DNA of 64,000 nucleotides from Mycolicibacterium madagascariense (GCF_010729665.1 NZ_AP022610.1:4712001-4776000); one strand, 5' to 3'. Shown: positions 1-9,296, counted from the stretch's first letter. The notes: a model not told the origin generated them from the sequence alone. A program made the numbers and translations.

Positions 1-28
1 GATCCTGGCCGGTCACGATCGCCACTGC

Positions 29-46
29 CTGTGATCAAGATCACAG
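29..46. promoter_or_regulatory. CRP-like palindrome at window edge
   Basis: CTGTGATCAAGATCACAG is a perfect 8-bp inverted repeat with a 2-bp centre. Its core fits the CRP consensus TGTGA-N6-TCACA exactly. It lies past the 3' end of moaB2, so any gene it controls would have to lie to the left, outside the window. No coding sequence is convincing in positions 1-112. The motif match is seen; the regulator is inferred. Confidence 0.5.
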
Positions 47-112
47 CGCCCGCACAGGTACGCCGAGAGCCCGACCCCCGTTGCGTCGAGCGCGGTCGCC
101 GCCGTCACGGGC

Positions 113-685
113 TCAGATCTCGAGGCTGGACAGCTGACTGATGATCTGGGTCGCCAACGGGCCGAGGGTGGCCATCCCGTCGCGCACTGCGCCGCGCGAA
201 CCGGCGATGTTGACGACGAGCGTGCTGCCCGAGATGCCGGCAAGCCCCCGCGAGACGCCCGCGTCGACGATGCCCGCCGACAGACCCGACGCCCGCAACG
301 CCTCCGAGATTCCGAGCAGCTCGCGGTCGAGGATCGTCGTGGTGGCCTCGGGGGTCACGTCCCGCGGCGATACGCCCGTGCCGCCCACCGAGATCACCAG
401 GTCCACCCCGCCGATGACCGCGGTGTTGAGCGCGTTGCGAATCTCGACCTCGTCTGCCGCGACGACGACGACGCCGTCGACGACGAAGCCCGCCTCGCCC
501 AACAACTCGGTGACCAGCGGACCGCTGTGGTCCTCTTCGTCTCCGTGCGCCGTCCGGTCGTCGACGACGACGACCAGTGCGCGGCCGACCAACTCACCTG
601 GCTGTTCCATGAACGCCACCGTATATCCCGCTGCCGACGGCGGCGCAGCCATCCTGAGCTCCGGGCGACCCGAGGCGACCGTCAT
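113..685 (-). CDS. moaB2: MoaB/Mog family molybdopterin-binding protein MoaB2
   Basis: A 190-residue MoaB/MogA-fold protein, the family that adenylylates molybdopterin during molybdenum cofactor synthesis. The family's binding loop is visible as SVGGTGVSPRDVTPE around residues 98-112, and a second Gly/Ser-rich segment (GISGSTLVVNIAGSRGAVRDG) lies near the C-terminus. The ATG overlaps the pepD stop by 4 bp, so it is translationally coupled as the last gene of mprA-mprB-pepD-moaB2. An internal Met (MEQPGEL, residue 26) is an alternative start. Its place in a stress operon rather than a Moco cluster is conserved in mycobacteria as I recall, so its real role may not be purely Moco synthesis. Confidence 0.9.
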   Translation of the reverse strand: MTVASGRPELRMAAPPSAAGYTVAFMEQPGELVGRALVVVVDDRTAHGDEEDHSGPLVTELLGEAGFVVDGVVVVAADEVEIRNALNTAVIGGVDLVISVGGTGVSPRDVTPEATTTILDRELLGISEALRASGLSAGIVDAGVSRGLAGISGSTLVVNIAGSRGAVRDGMATLGPLATQIISQLSSLEI

Positions 686-2058
686 TGCTGCGCCTTGCCG
701 AGGGTGACGTCCACGGTCTGCGGCTTGCCGTTCGCGTCGAGGTACGTGAGCGTCACCTTGTCACCGGGGGCCCTGGACCGCACCGCGGCCACCAGAGCGT
801 CCGCACTGTTGATCACGCGGTCGTCGACCTTGGTGACGACGACGCCGCTCGGCAGTCCGGCCGTCGCGGCCGCCCCACCTGCGGTGACGTCGACGATCTT
901 CGCGCCGTCGACGCTCGCGTCGCTGCCGACCTGCACGCCGAGCGAGGCATGCGACGCGGTGCCGCTCTGGATCAGCTCGTTGGCGATGCGCTTGGCCTGG
1001 TCCACCGGAATCGCGAACCCGAGACCGATCGAACCGCTCTGGGTCGCGCCGGAGTCTCCGCCCAGGGTGGCGATCGCGGAGTTCACGCCCACCAGCTCGC
1101 CGTTCATGTTGACCAGCGCGCCACCGGAGTTGCCGGGGTTGATCGCCGCGTCGGTCTGAATGGCGTCGAGCACGGTGTTCTGGTTCTGCGCGTCGCCGCC
1201 CGCGGCCACCGGCCGGTTCAGCGCGCTCACGATGCCGGTGGTGACGGTGCCCTCCAAGCCGAGGGGCGACCCGACGGCCACCACCTCCTGCCCGACGCGC
1301 AGATTCGCCGACGAGCCGAGCGTGATGGGCGCCAGCCCGGTGGCGCCGACGGCCTGGACGACCGCGATGTCACTGCTGGGATCGGTGCCGACGACCTTGA
1401 AGCTCGTCGTCGCGCCGTTGGCGAACGTGACCTTGGTCTGCATGGCGCCGGCGGCGGGAGGCGCCCCGGGCACGCCGGGCGCACCCGCGCCACCGGGCGG
1501 GCCTGCCGCGCTGTTGGCGGCGGCGACGACGTGGTTGTTCGTCAGGATGAGGCCGTCGGTCGACAAGATGATGCCCGAGCCCTCCTCGGACTGCCTGCCC
1601 ATGTCCGTCTCGAGCTTCACCACGCTGGGCACGACCTTGGCGGCGACCTGTTCGACGGAGCCGGCCGGCAGGTTCGCGGCGGGTTCGCCGGGGGTGGCGC
1701 CCGAGACCGAGGAGCTGAGCGTGGGCCTGCCGGGTTCCATGAGCGCGGCGACGCCGCCGCCGATGCCCGCGGAGACCACGGCGATCGCCAGGGCGCCCAC
1801 CGTCAAACGTCCTGCGCGGGAACGCCTTTGGGGAACGGGCGGCTGCCCGGGCAGCATCCGCGTCGGATCGACGGGACGATATGGATCGTGGGGGCCGCGG
1901 TAGGCCTGCGGTGGCTGCGTGGCGTAGCGCCAGTCATAGGACTGCTGCGGATAGCCACCCGCGCGGTGCTGACCGGGGTAGCCCGGCGCCGCGCCCTGGT
2001 GAACACCTGGCCGATGCCCGTGCGGGGGCGGCGGCGAATACCTCGGATCATTCGTCAT
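682..2058 (-). CDS. pepD: Membrane-anchored HtrA-type serine protease PepD
   Basis: A 458-residue HtrA/DegP-family protease acting at the envelope. Order of parts: a Pro/Gly/Tyr-rich cytoplasmic tail (1-80), one membrane segment (about 84-107), a trypsin-like domain with His176 (TNNHVV), Asp230 (SSDIAVV) and Ser311 (NPGNSGGAL), then one PDZ domain (about 355-455). A Gly/Pro/Ala-rich loop of about 20 residues follows the His motif. In M. tuberculosis PepD is an MprA and SigE target that degrades misfolded envelope proteins. Here it follows mprB by 146 bp and has its own MprA-box-like repeat upstream. The stop overlaps moaB2. Confidence 0.95.
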   Translation of the reverse strand: MTNDPRYSPPPPHGHRPGVHQGAAPGYPGQHRAGGYPQQSYDWRYATQPPQAYRGPHDPYRPVDPTRMLPGQPPVPQRRSRAGRLTVGALAIAVVSAGIGGGVAALMEPGRPTLSSSVSGATPGEPAANLPAGSVEQVAAKVVPSVVKLETDMGRQSEEGSGIILSTDGLILTNNHVVAAANSAAGPPGGAGAPGVPGAPPAAGAMQTKVTFANGATTSFKVVGTDPSSDIAVVQAVGATGLAPITLGSSANLRVGQEVVAVGSPLGLEGTVTTGIVSALNRPVAAGGDAQNQNTVLDAIQTDAAINPGNSGGALVNMNGELVGVNSAIATLGGDSGATQSGSIGLGFAIPVDQAKRIANELIQSGTASHASLGVQVGSDASVDGAKIVDVTAGGAAATAGLPSGVVVTKVDDRVINSADALVAAVRSRAPGDKVTLTYLDANGKPQTVDVTLGKAQQ

Positions 2059-2145
2059 TGCGACTGTGTGCTCTTCCTTCGGGTGTTCGGCGTCGTCGGT
2101 CTGTCATGGGTAACGAAAGGCGCTCCCCGAGCGTGCCCCTTGGGG

Positions 2146-2163
2146 CTGAGAATCCACTTAGAG
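2146..2163 (-). promoter_or_regulatory. MprA-box-like direct repeat upstream of pepD
   Basis: On the + strand CTGAGA and CTTAGA repeat with start-to-start spacing of 11 bp, about 88 bp upstream of the pepD start. The same spacing and hexamer occur before mprA (4424-4441). Loosely conserved paired repeats are the known MprA-binding pattern in mycobacteria. The second half-site has one mismatch. Confidence 0.55.
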
Positions 2164-2204
2164 ATCATTCGGGACATGCCCAGACTTCTCGCAGAACCCA
2201 CCCG

Positions 2205-3716
2205 TCATCCATTCTCGGGGTTACCGCCCCCCGCGTCCACCGAAGCGCCGGTGCGTGTCGCGGCCGCGCCCACGCCGTCGGCGTAGACCAGCCGGCCCGG
2301 CAGGATCACGTGAATCGACGCGCCCGGCGGGTCACCACCCGGCACGGTCTCGTCGATGCGAAGCGTGCCACCGTGTTTCACGACCACCTGCTTGACGATC
2401 GCCAGACCGAGCCCCGAGCCGGACATCGCGCGCGCCGAGGTGGACCGGTAGAACCGCTCGAACACGAGGTCCCGCTCGCTGGGCGGGATGCCGGGGCCGT
2501 GGTCCCGCACCACCAACTCGGCGAACGACGGGTCGACCTGGGCCAGCCGCACGTCCACCCGACCGCCGGGTGGGCTCCACTTGGCGGCGTTGTCGAGCAG
2601 GTTGAGCACCGCCCTCGACAGCCCGGCGTCGTCGCCGAAGACCTGCCACCGGATGGTCTGCACGTCGAACTCGATGTCGTTGCGGCGCCGGCGAACTCGC
2701 TCCAGGCTGCGGTCGACGACGTCGGCGAGGTCGACGGGCTCGGAGATCGTCACGCCGGCATCGTCTCTGGTGAGGTCGACCAGATCGCCGACGAGCGTCG
2801 ACAGCTCCTCGATCTGCGCGATGACGTCGGTGCGCAGTCCGGCCATCTCCTCCTCCGGGATGGAGGGGGCACCCGGGGCCATCGACGCCATGAGGAGTTC
2901 GACGTTGGTGCGCAGCGAGGTCAGCGGGGTGCGCAGTTCGTGGCCCGCATCGGTGACGAGGCGGGCCTGGCGCTCCCGCGATTCGGCGAGCGCGCGCAGC
3001 ATCATGTTGAACGCCTCGGTGAGGCGGGCCAGCTCGTCGCTGCCGTGCACGGGGATGGGGCGTAGGTCGTCGGTCCTCGCGACGCGCTCCGCGGCGTCGG
3101 TCAACCGTGCCACCGGCCGCAGCCCGGTGCGCGCGACGGTGCCACCCGCGATCGCCGCGACCGCCATGCCGAGACCGCCGATGATGAGCAGGATGGTCCC
3201 GAGGCGCTTGATGACCTGCGCGGTGGGGCCGAGGCTCTTCGAGATCAGCAGCGAGTCACCGCTGGGCAGGTGCACCGCGAGCACCCGCTGGAAGTTGACC
3301 GTGCGCAACGACATCTGCAGCGAGCCCTGGATGACGTCCTTCTCCGGGTCGCCGAGCGGCAGGGTCTGCCCCTCCTGATTGGCGGTATAGATCGACCGCC
3401 CCGGATCCACGAACATGGCGTTGACGTCGGAGTACGCCGTGCCCTCGATGGCCTTGCCCGGATCGACGGCGAGCAGGCCGCTCTCGATCAGCAGCCTGCC
3501 GCGAATCTGCAGCTGGTTGTCGATGTCGTCGTAGAGCGCGCGGGACACGACCGCGTAGACGGCGAGCGCCATCACCACCACGACCATCGCCACCATCGAC
3601 ATGGCGAGCAGCATCACGCGCCACCGCAGCGACACCGAGCTGGCGGCATGGGTCGTGACGTCGGCCGTGCGCCGCTCGCGGGAGCGCCACCAGAACGGCG
3701 TCCTGGCGGATGCCAT
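2205..3716 (-). CDS. mprB: Sensor histidine kinase MprB
   Basis: A 503-residue class I sensor kinase. Two membrane segments (about 34-56 and 183-203) flank an extracytoplasmic sensor domain; HAMP follows (about 205-255). The phospho-accepting His259 lies in DAGHELRTPLTS, and the N, G1 and G2 boxes are seen as LLDNAAKWSP, DHGPGIP and GSGLGLAIVKQVV. In mycobacteria it senses envelope stress and phosphorylates MprA. The ATG at 3716-3714 overlaps the mprA stop by one base (TGATG). The reading frame continues upstream into mprA, but the overlap and the length of about 504 residues in M. tuberculosis fix this start. Confidence 0.96.
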   Translation of the reverse strand: MASARTPFWWRSRERRTADVTTHAASSVSLRWRVMLLAMSMVAMVVVVMALAVYAVVSRALYDDIDNQLQIRGRLLIESGLLAVDPGKAIEGTAYSDVNAMFVDPGRSIYTANQEGQTLPLGDPEKDVIQGSLQMSLRTVNFQRVLAVHLPSGDSLLISKSLGPTAQVIKRLGTILLIIGGLGMAVAAIAGGTVARTGLRPVARLTDAAERVARTDDLRPIPVHGSDELARLTEAFNMMLRALAESRERQARLVTDAGHELRTPLTSLRTNVELLMASMAPGAPSIPEEEMAGLRTDVIAQIEELSTLVGDLVDLTRDDAGVTISEPVDLADVVDRSLERVRRRRNDIEFDVQTIRWQVFGDDAGLSRAVLNLLDNAAKWSPPGGRVDVRLAQVDPSFAELVVRDHGPGIPPSERDLVFERFYRSTSARAMSGSGLGLAIVKQVVVKHGGTLRIDETVPGGDPPGASIHVILPGRLVYADGVGAAATRTGASVDAGGGNPENG

Positions 3717-4408
3717 CAGGGCGGGGTCTCGCGCAATACGTAGCCCACTCCGCGCACCGTGTGAATGAGCCGCGGCTCGCCCTCGGCCTCGGTCTTGCGG
3801 CGCAGGTAGCCGACGTAGACCTCGAGGGCGTTGCCCGACGTCGGGAAGTCGAAGCCCCACACCTCTTCGAGGATGCGGCTGCGGGTCAACACCCGGCGCG
3901 GGTTTGCGATCAACATCTCCAGCAGCGAGAACTCGGTGCGGGTCAGGCTGATCTGACGTTCGCCCCTGGTGACCTCGCGCGTGACGGGATCCAGGCTCAG
4001 ATCGGAGAACGTCAGCGCCGCCGAGTCGTGGTCCTCGGGCAGGACGCGCCGCCTCAGCAGCGCGCGCATCCTGGCGAGCAGCTCCTCCAGAGCGAACGGC
4101 TTCGGCAGGTAGTCGTCGGCCCCGGCGTCGAGACCCGCGACGCGTTCGGACACCGAGTCCCGCGCCGTGAGGACGAGGATGGGCAGGTCGTCGCCGGTGC
4201 TGCGCAGCTGCCGGCAGACCTCGAGCCCGTCGAGCCGCGGCATCATCACGTCGAGCACGAGGGCGTCGGGACGGTCGCTGGCAATGAGGTCGAGGGCTTC
4301 GAGCCCGTCCTGCGCCAACTCGACCGAGTAGCCGTTGAAGGCGAGCGAACGGCGCAGGGATTCGCGCACAGCGCGGTCGTCGTCAACGACAAGTATTCGC
4401 ACAGCCAC
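3716..4408 (-). CDS. mprA: OmpR-family response regulator MprA
   Basis: A 230-residue response regulator: receiver domain with the acidic pocket VVDDD near residues 7-11, putative phospho-acceptor Asp53 ([12 protein letters not shown]) and conserved Lys (YLPKPF), then a winged-helix DNA-binding domain ending [18 protein letters not shown]. It partners MprB and, in M. tuberculosis, controls sigE, pepD and its own operon. I place the start at the GTG at 4408: it gives [11 protein letters not shown] and the usual family length, whereas the frame runs 118 codons further upstream through rpmF with non-homologous sequence. Confidence 0.95.
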   Translation of the reverse strand: MAVRILVVDDDRAVRESLRRSLAFNGYSVELAQDGLEALDLIASDRPDALVLDVMMPRLDGLEVCRQLRSTGDDLPILVLTARDSVSERVAGLDAGADDYLPKPFALEELLARMRALLRRRVLPEDHDSAALTFSDLSLDPVTREVTRGERQISLTRTEFSLLEMLIANPRRVLTRSRILEEVWGFDFPTSGNALEVYVGYLRRKTEAEGEPRLIHTVRGVGYVLRETPP

Positions 4409-4423
4409 AGTGTCGACCCCGCG

Positions 4424-4441
4424 TCTGAGACTGACCTGAGA
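4424..4441 (-). promoter_or_regulatory. MprA box upstream of mprA (autoregulation)
   Basis: On the gene strand TCTCAGGTCAGTCTCAG holds two perfect CTCAG units 11 bp apart, 16-33 bp before the mprA GTG. This matches the paired-repeat MprA site known for positive autoregulation of mprAB. Nearly the same element precedes pepD. Confidence 0.65.
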
Positions 4442-4470
4442 GGCGCGCCGCCCAGGCCGCGAGGAGTTGG

Positions 4471-4644
4471 CTAGCGGCGGTCGAGGTCGATCAGGCCGAG
4501 GCGGGCGGCCTTGAGCAGGCGGCGCGGCACCTTGTGCTGCTGACCGGCCACGTTGACGTTGACCAGGCCGGTGGCCTCGGCCTTCCACTGCGACCGCCGG
4601 CTGCGGGTGTTGGACCGCGACATTCTCCGCTTCGGCACAGCCAT
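4471..4644 (-). CDS. rpmF: 50S ribosomal protein bL32
   Basis: A 57-residue, very basic ribosomal large-subunit protein beginning [20 protein letters not shown], typical of bL32. It contains no cysteine, so it is the zinc-free form without CxxC pairs. A strong Shine-Dalgarno (AGAGGAG) lies 7 bp before the ATG. It sits just upstream of mprA, with the MprA box in the 62-bp gap, and is divergent from the acyl-CoA catabolic operon. Confidence 0.95.
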   Translation of the reverse strand: MAVPKRRMSRSNTRSRRSQWKAEATGLVNVNVAGQQHKVPRRLLKAARLGLIDLDRR

Positions 4645-4784
4645 GGTGGACTCCTCTTCGACGATCGATGCATGTGGGATGCCACGCGCACATGGGCGTC
4701 GGCAATTGCAGCTCAGGATAGCCGGTGAGCTGGGCAGCCTCCAAAACCGGCGCATCGGACACCCGGGCGATCGGCGCCGCACCC

Positions 4785-4815
4785 TTGACTCCGGACCATC
4801 GGTAACGGGTAACCT
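4785..4815 (+). promoter_or_regulatory. Putative promoter of the AtuA/acyl-CoA operon
   Basis: TTGACT (4785-4790) and TAACCT (4810-4815), spaced 19 bp, fit the housekeeping pattern TTGACN/TANNNT. Transcription would begin near 4822, about 20 bases before the ATG at 4843. The -10 box overlaps the palindrome at 4811-4826, the geometry expected for repression. Confidence 0.45.
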
Positions 4816-4826
4816 ACCGGTTGGTT
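4811..4826. promoter_or_regulatory. TetR-type palindromic operator
   Basis: AACCTACCGGTTGGTT is a 16-bp inverted repeat with one mismatched pair, centred on CCGG. It resembles ACCGACCGGT-type operators of actinobacterial TetR regulators of acyl-CoA catabolism. It overlaps the inferred -10 box and ends 16 bp before the ATG of the AtuA-like gene. No TetR gene adjoins it; the only TetR in the window (59191) has its own different palindrome. Confidence 0.5.
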
Positions 4827-4842
4827 GGGGGCGTCGACGGCG

Positions 4843-6552
4843 ATGGGAGTTCGGGAGTTGGCACCAGTTCGGATCGGCAACTGCTCGGGCTTCTACGGCG
4901 ACCGGCACGCCGCCATGCACGAGATGATCACCGGCGGCGACCTCGACTACCTCACCGGGGACTACCTGGCCGAGCTGACGATGCTGATCCTCGCCCGCGA
5001 CCGCGCCAAGTCGCCCGACCGCGGCTACGCCAAGACCTTCCTCACCCAGCTCGAGACCAGCCTCGGCACCGCGCTCGACAACGGCGTCAAGATCGTCGCC
5101 AACGCCGGCGGGCTGAACCCGGCCGGACTGGCCGATGCCGTCCGCGCGCTGGCCGAACGCCTGGGCCTGCACGTCGACGTCGCGCACGTCGAGGGCGACG
5201 ACCTGGTCGGCCGCGCAGCCGACCTCGGCTTCGGCACCCCGCTGGCGGCCAACGCCTACCTCGGCGCGTGGGGCATCGTCGACTGCCTGAACGCGGGCGC
5301 CCACGTCGTGGTCACCGGTCGCGTGACCGATGCGTCGGTCATCGTCGGCCCGGCCTCCGCCCACTTCGGCTGGGGGCGCACCGACTACGACGCCCTCGCC
5401 GGCGCCGTCGCCGCGGGCCACGTCATCGAGTGCGGCACCCAGGCGACCGGCGGCAACTACGCGTTCTTCACCGAGGTGCCCGATCTCGGACACCCCGGCT
5501 TCCCCATCGCCGAGATCGACGCCGACGGCTCGTCGGTCATCACCAAGCATCGCGGCACCGGCGGACTCGTCAGCGTCGACACCGTCACGGCGCAGCTGCT
5601 CTACGAGATCGGCGGGGCGCGCTACGCCAACCCCGACGTCACGCTGCGGCTCGACAGCGTCGTCCTGTCCGACGACGGACCCGATCGGGTGCGCCTGCGC
5701 GGCGTGCGCGGCGAGCCGCCGCCACCGACGCTCAAGGTCTCGCTCAACGCCATCGGCGGGTTTCGCAACGCCATGACGTTCGTGCTGACCGGACTCGACG
5801 TCGAGGCCAAGGCCGACCTCGTCCGAAGCCAGCTGGAGGCCGGCCTCACCGTCAAGCCCGCCGAGCTGGAGTGGACGCTGGCGCGCACCGACCATCCCGA
5901 CGCCGACACCGAGGAGGCGGCCAGCGCGCTGCTGCGCTGCGTGGTCCGCGACCCCGACCCGAAGAACGTCGGACGCCACTTCTCCTCTGCCGCAGTCGAA
6001 TTGGCATTGGCGAGCTACCCAGGCTTCACGACGACGGCGCCACCCGGCGACGGCCAGGTCTACGGGGTGTTCACCGCGGGCTACGTCGACGCCGCGCTCG
6101 TCCCCCACGTGGCGGTCCACGCCGACGGCACGCGGGTCGACATTCCCGTCGCCACCGACACCTTGGTGCTCGAACCGGTCGCCGAACCCGCCGTGCCGGA
6201 ACCCTTGTCTCCCAGCCCAACTCGACGGGCGCCCCTAGGGCGCATCGCCGGTGCGCGCAGCGGCGACAAGGGCGGTGACGCCAACGTCGGCGTATGGGTC
6301 CGCCATCAGGACCACTGGCCCTGGCTGGTCGAGACGCTCACCGTCGACGTGCTGCGCGACCTGCTCCCGGAGACCCGCGAGCTGACCGTGACCCGCCAAG
6401 TGCTGCCCAATCTGCGCGCCGTGAACTTCGTCATCGAGGGCATCCTCGGCAAGGGGGTGGCCCACCAGGCCCGCTTCGACCCCCAGGCCAAGGGGCTCGG
6501 CGAATGGCTGCGCGCCCGTTACCTCGACATTCCGGAGGCCTTTCTCTCGTGA
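4843..6552 (+). CDS. AtuA-family (DUF1446) protein, acyclic terpene utilisation type
   Basis: A 569-residue DUF1446/AtuA-like protein. The N-terminus reads [19 protein letters not shown], and glycine-rich [17 protein letters not shown] and [19 protein letters not shown] segments are characteristic. The family is required for citronellol/geraniol breakdown in Pseudomonas (atu cluster), but its reaction is unclear. The C-terminal 110 residues ([21 protein letters not shown]) form the extra domain seen in longer family members. The start is placed at the ATG 4843; a TTG at 4825 would fall inside the operator. First gene of a six-gene operon; its stop overlaps the next start by 3 bases. Confidence 0.85.
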   Translation: MGVRELAPVRIGNCSGFYGDRHAAMHEMITGGDLDYLTGDYLAELTMLILARDRAKSPDRGYAKTFLTQLETSLGTALDNGVKIVANAGGLNPAGLADAVRALAERLGLHVDVAHVEGDDLVGRAADLGFGTPLAANAYLGAWGIVDCLNAGAHVVVTGRVTDASVIVGPASAHFGWGRTDYDALAGAVAAGHVIECGTQATGGNYAFFTEVPDLGHPGFPIAEIDADGSSVITKHRGTGGLVSVDTVTAQLLYEIGGARYANPDVTLRLDSVVLSDDGPDRVRLRGVRGEPPPPTLKVSLNAIGGFRNAMTFVLTGLDVEAKADLVRSQLEAGLTVKPAELEWTLARTDHPDADTEEAASALLRCVVRDPDPKNVGRHFSSAAVELALASYPGFTTTAPPGDGQVYGVFTAGYVDAALVPHVAVHADGTRVDIPVATDTLVLEPVAEPAVPEPLSPSPTRRAPLGRIAGARSGDKGGDANVGVWVRHQDHWPWLVETLTVDVLRDLLPETRELTVTRQVLPNLRAVNFVIEGILGKGVAHQARFDPQAKGLGEWLRARYLDIPEAFLS

Positions 6553-7697
6553 ACATCTGGACCACACCCGAACGCGAACAACTCCGAAAGACCGTGCGGG
6601 ACTTCGCCGAACGCGAGATCCTCCCCCACGCCAACGAGTGGGAGCGCACCGGCGACATCCCGCGCGAGCTGCACCGCAAGGCCGGTGACGCTGGGCTGCT
6701 CGGTGCGGGCATGCCCGAGTCGGTGGGCGGCGGGGGCGGCGACGGCGCCGACGCCGTGGTGATCTGCGAGGAGATGCACCAGTCGGGTGCGCCCGGCGGC
6801 GTGTTCGCGTCGCTGTTCACGTGCGGCATCGCGGTGCCGCACATGATCGCCTCCGGCGACGAGCGGCTCATCGAGGAGTACGTCCGACCGACGTTGCGCG
6901 GGGACAAGATCGGCTCCCTGGCGATCACCGAACCCGGCGGCGGCTCCGACGTCGGACACCTCACCACCAAGGCCGTCCGCGACGGGGACGACTACGTCCT
7001 CAACGGCGCCAAGACCTACATCACCTCCGGCGTGCGGGCCGACTACGTCGTCACCGCGGCCCGCACCGGTGGACCGGGCGCCGGCGGGGTCTCGCTCATC
7101 GTCGTCGACAAGGGCACACCGGGTTTCGAGGTCAGCCGCAAGCTGGAGAAGATGGGCTGGCGTTCCTCGGACACCGCCGAACTGTCCTACACCGACGTCC
7201 GGGTGCCCGCCGCCAACCTCGTCGGCGTCGAGAACACCGGCTTCCTGCAGATAGCGGGCGCGTTCGTCAGCGAGCGCGTCGGCCTTGCGGCACAAGCCTA
7301 TTCGAGCGCGCAGCGCTGCCTGGACCTGACCGTCGAGTGGTGCCGCAACCGGGAGACCTTCGGGCGGCCGCTGATCTCGCGCCAGCAGGTGCAGAACACG
7401 CTCTCGGAGATGGCGCGCCGGGTCGACGTCGCGCGGGTGTACACCCGGTATCTCGTCGAGCGCCAGCTCGCCGGTGACACCAATCTGATCACCGAGGTGT
7501 GCTTCGCCAAGAACACCGCCGTCGAGTCCGGCGAGTGGGTCGCCAATGCGGCGGTCCAGCTGTTCGGCGGGATGGGCTACATGCAGGAGTCCGAGGTCGA
7601 ACGCCATTACCGGGACATGCGCATCCTCGGCATCGGCGGGGGCACCACCGAGATCCTGGCCAGCCTGGCCGCCAAGACACTGGGGTACCAGTCGTGA
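6549..7697 (+). CDS. Acyl-CoA dehydrogenase (FadE13/AtuD-like)
   Basis: A 382-residue FAD-dependent acyl-CoA dehydrogenase. Visible are the flavin-binding segment ITEPGGGSDVGHLTT, the middle beta domain, and QLFGGMGYMQESEVERHYRDMRILGIGGGTTEI at the C-terminus. At the position of the MCAD catalytic Glu (YEGT motif) the sequence is GGGT. A Glu in FVSERVGLAAQ aligns instead with the isovaleryl-CoA-dehydrogenase-type base, suggesting a branched substrate. The GTG start overlaps the preceding stop (GTGA), and its own stop overlaps the accD2 start. Counterpart of M. tuberculosis fadE13. Confidence 0.9.
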   Translation: MNIWTTPEREQLRKTVRDFAEREILPHANEWERTGDIPRELHRKAGDAGLLGAGMPESVGGGGGDGADAVVICEEMHQSGAPGGVFASLFTCGIAVPHMIASGDERLIEEYVRPTLRGDKIGSLAITEPGGGSDVGHLTTKAVRDGDDYVLNGAKTYITSGVRADYVVTAARTGGPGAGGVSLIVVDKGTPGFEVSRKLEKMGWRSSDTAELSYTDVRVPAANLVGVENTGFLQIAGAFVSERVGLAAQAYSSAQRCLDLTVEWCRNRETFGRPLISRQQVQNTLSEMARRVDVARVYTRYLVERQLAGDTNLITEVCFAKNTAVESGEWVANAAVQLFGGMGYMQESEVERHYRDMRILGIGGGTTEILASLAAKTLGYQS

Positions 7698-9286
7698 CGC
7701 TGCGCTCGACGCTCGACGTCCGGTCGCCCGCCTTCGTCGATGCGGCCGCGGCGATGACCACCAAGCTGGCCGAGCTCGACGCCGAGCACGCCAAGGCGCT
7801 CGCCGGCGGCAGCGCGAAGTCCGTCGAGCGCCACCACGCCCGCGGCAAGCTCACCCCGCGCGAGCGCATCGAGCTGCTCGTCGACCCCGACTCGCCCTTC
7901 CTCGAGCTGAGCCCGCTGGCGGCGTGGGGCAGCGACTTCCACGTCGGCGCCAGCGTCGTGACGGGCATCGGCGTGGTCGAGGGCGTCGAGTGCCTGATCG
8001 TCGCCAACGACCCCACGGTCAAGGGCGGCACCAGCAATCCGTGGACGCTGCGAAAGATCTTGCGCGCCAACCAGATTGCGCGGGAGAACCGGCTGCCGGT
8101 GATCTCGCTCGTCGAGTCCGGTGGGGCCGACCTGCCGACGCAGAAGGAGGTCTTCATCCCCGGCGGGCAGATGTTCCGCGACCTCACGCGGCTGTCGGCG
8201 GCGGGCATCCCCACGATCGCGCTGGTGTTCGGCAACTCCACCGCCGGTGGAGCGTACGTGCCGGGCATGTCCGACCACGTCGTGATGATCCGGGAGCGTT
8301 CGAAGGTGTTCCTCGCCGGGCCGCCCCTGGTGAAGATGGCGACCGGTGAGGAGTCCGACGACGAATCCCTCGGGGGTGCCGAGATGCACGCCCGCACTTC
8401 GGGTCTGGCCGACTACCTCGCCCACGACGAGCCCGACGCGATCCGCCTCGGCCGCCGCATCGTGGCGCGATTGAACTGGCGCAAGGCGGGTCCCACGCCG
8501 CGCCCGGTCACCGAGCCGCTGTACGACGCCGAGGAGTTGATCGGCATCGTGCCCGCCGATCTGCGGGTTCCGTTCGACCCGCGCGACGTGATCGCCCGGA
8601 TCGTCGACGGTTCGGAGTTCGACGAGTTCAAGCCGCTCTACGGTGGCTCGCTGGTGACGGGCTGGGCCACGCTGCACGGCTACCCCATCGGCATCCTGGC
8701 CAACGCCCGCGGCGTGCTGTTCAGCGAGGAGTCGCAGAAGGCCACCCAGTTCATCCAGCTGGCCAACCGCGCGAACACGCCACTGTTGTTCCTGCACAAC
8801 ACGACTGGCTACATGGTCGGCAAGGCGTACGAGGAGGGCGGGATGATCAAGCACGGCTCGATGATGATCAACGCCGTGTCCAACTCCACGGTGCCACACC
8901 TCTCGCTGCTGTTGGGCGCGTCCTACGGCGCGGGGCACTACGGCATGTGCGGGCGCGCCTACGACCCGCGCTTCCTGTTCGCCTGGCCCAGCGCGAAGTC
9001 CGCGGTCATGGGTGGCACGCAACTCGCGGGCGTCATCTCGATCGTCAGCCGCGCGGCCGCCGAAGCCCGCGGGCAGCAGGTCGACGAGGACGCCGACGCC
9101 GCCCTGCGCGCCGCGATCGAGGCGCAGATCGACGCCGAGTCCCTGCCGATGTTCCTGTCGGGGCGGATGTTCGACGACGGCGTCATCGATCCTCGCGACA
9201 CCCGCACGGTGCTGGGAATGTGTCTGTCCGCCATCGCCAATGGCCCGATCGAGGGGACGTCGAACTTCGGCGTCTTCCGGATGTGA
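7694..9286 (+). CDS. accD2: Acyl-CoA carboxylase carboxyltransferase subunit AccD2
   Basis: A 530-residue biotin-dependent carboxyltransferase beta subunit of the methylcrotonyl/geranyl-CoA carboxylase type. Oxyanion-hole and CoA-binding segments are visible: NDPTVKGGT, ESGGADLP, GNSTAGGAYVPGMSD and FLAGPPLVKMATGEE in the N-half; NTTGYMVG and SYGAGHYGMCGRAYDPRF in the C-half. With the biotin carboxylase downstream it should form an alpha6-beta6 carboxylase making a glutaconyl-CoA-type product. The substrate cannot be told from sequence alone. GTG start overlaps the previous stop by 3 bases; a 73-bp gap with a hairpin precedes accA2. Confidence 0.92.
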   Translation: MTLRSTLDVRSPAFVDAAAAMTTKLAELDAEHAKALAGGSAKSVERHHARGKLTPRERIELLVDPDSPFLELSPLAAWGSDFHVGASVVTGIGVVEGVECLIVANDPTVKGGTSNPWTLRKILRANQIARENRLPVISLVESGGADLPTQKEVFIPGGQMFRDLTRLSAAGIPTIALVFGNSTAGGAYVPGMSDHVVMIRERSKVFLAGPPLVKMATGEESDDESLGGAEMHARTSGLADYLAHDEPDAIRLGRRIVARLNWRKAGPTPRPVTEPLYDAEELIGIVPADLRVPFDPRDVIARIVDGSEFDEFKPLYGGSLVTGWATLHGYPIGILANARGVLFSEESQKATQFIQLANRANTPLLFLHNTTGYMVGKAYEEGGMIKHGSMMINAVSNSTVPHLSLLLGASYGAGHYGMCGRAYDPRFLFAWPSAKSAVMGGTQLAGVISIVSRAAAEARGQQVDEDADAALRAAIEAQIDAESLPMFLSGRMFDDGVIDPRDTRTVLGMCLSAIANGPIEGTSNFGVFRM

Positions 9287-9296
9287 GTAGCTCAGT

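Noticed and set aside
13..243. 76-codon minus-strand ORF at the left edge
   Set aside because: Antisense/out of frame to moaB2, serine-rich shadow composition, and it spans the CRP-like palindrome; no evidence of a gene.
4409..4762. N-terminal extension of MprA through rpmF
   Set aside because: Sequence before the GTG at 4408 overlaps the L32 gene in another frame and shares nothing with response regulators; it would also swallow the MprA box.
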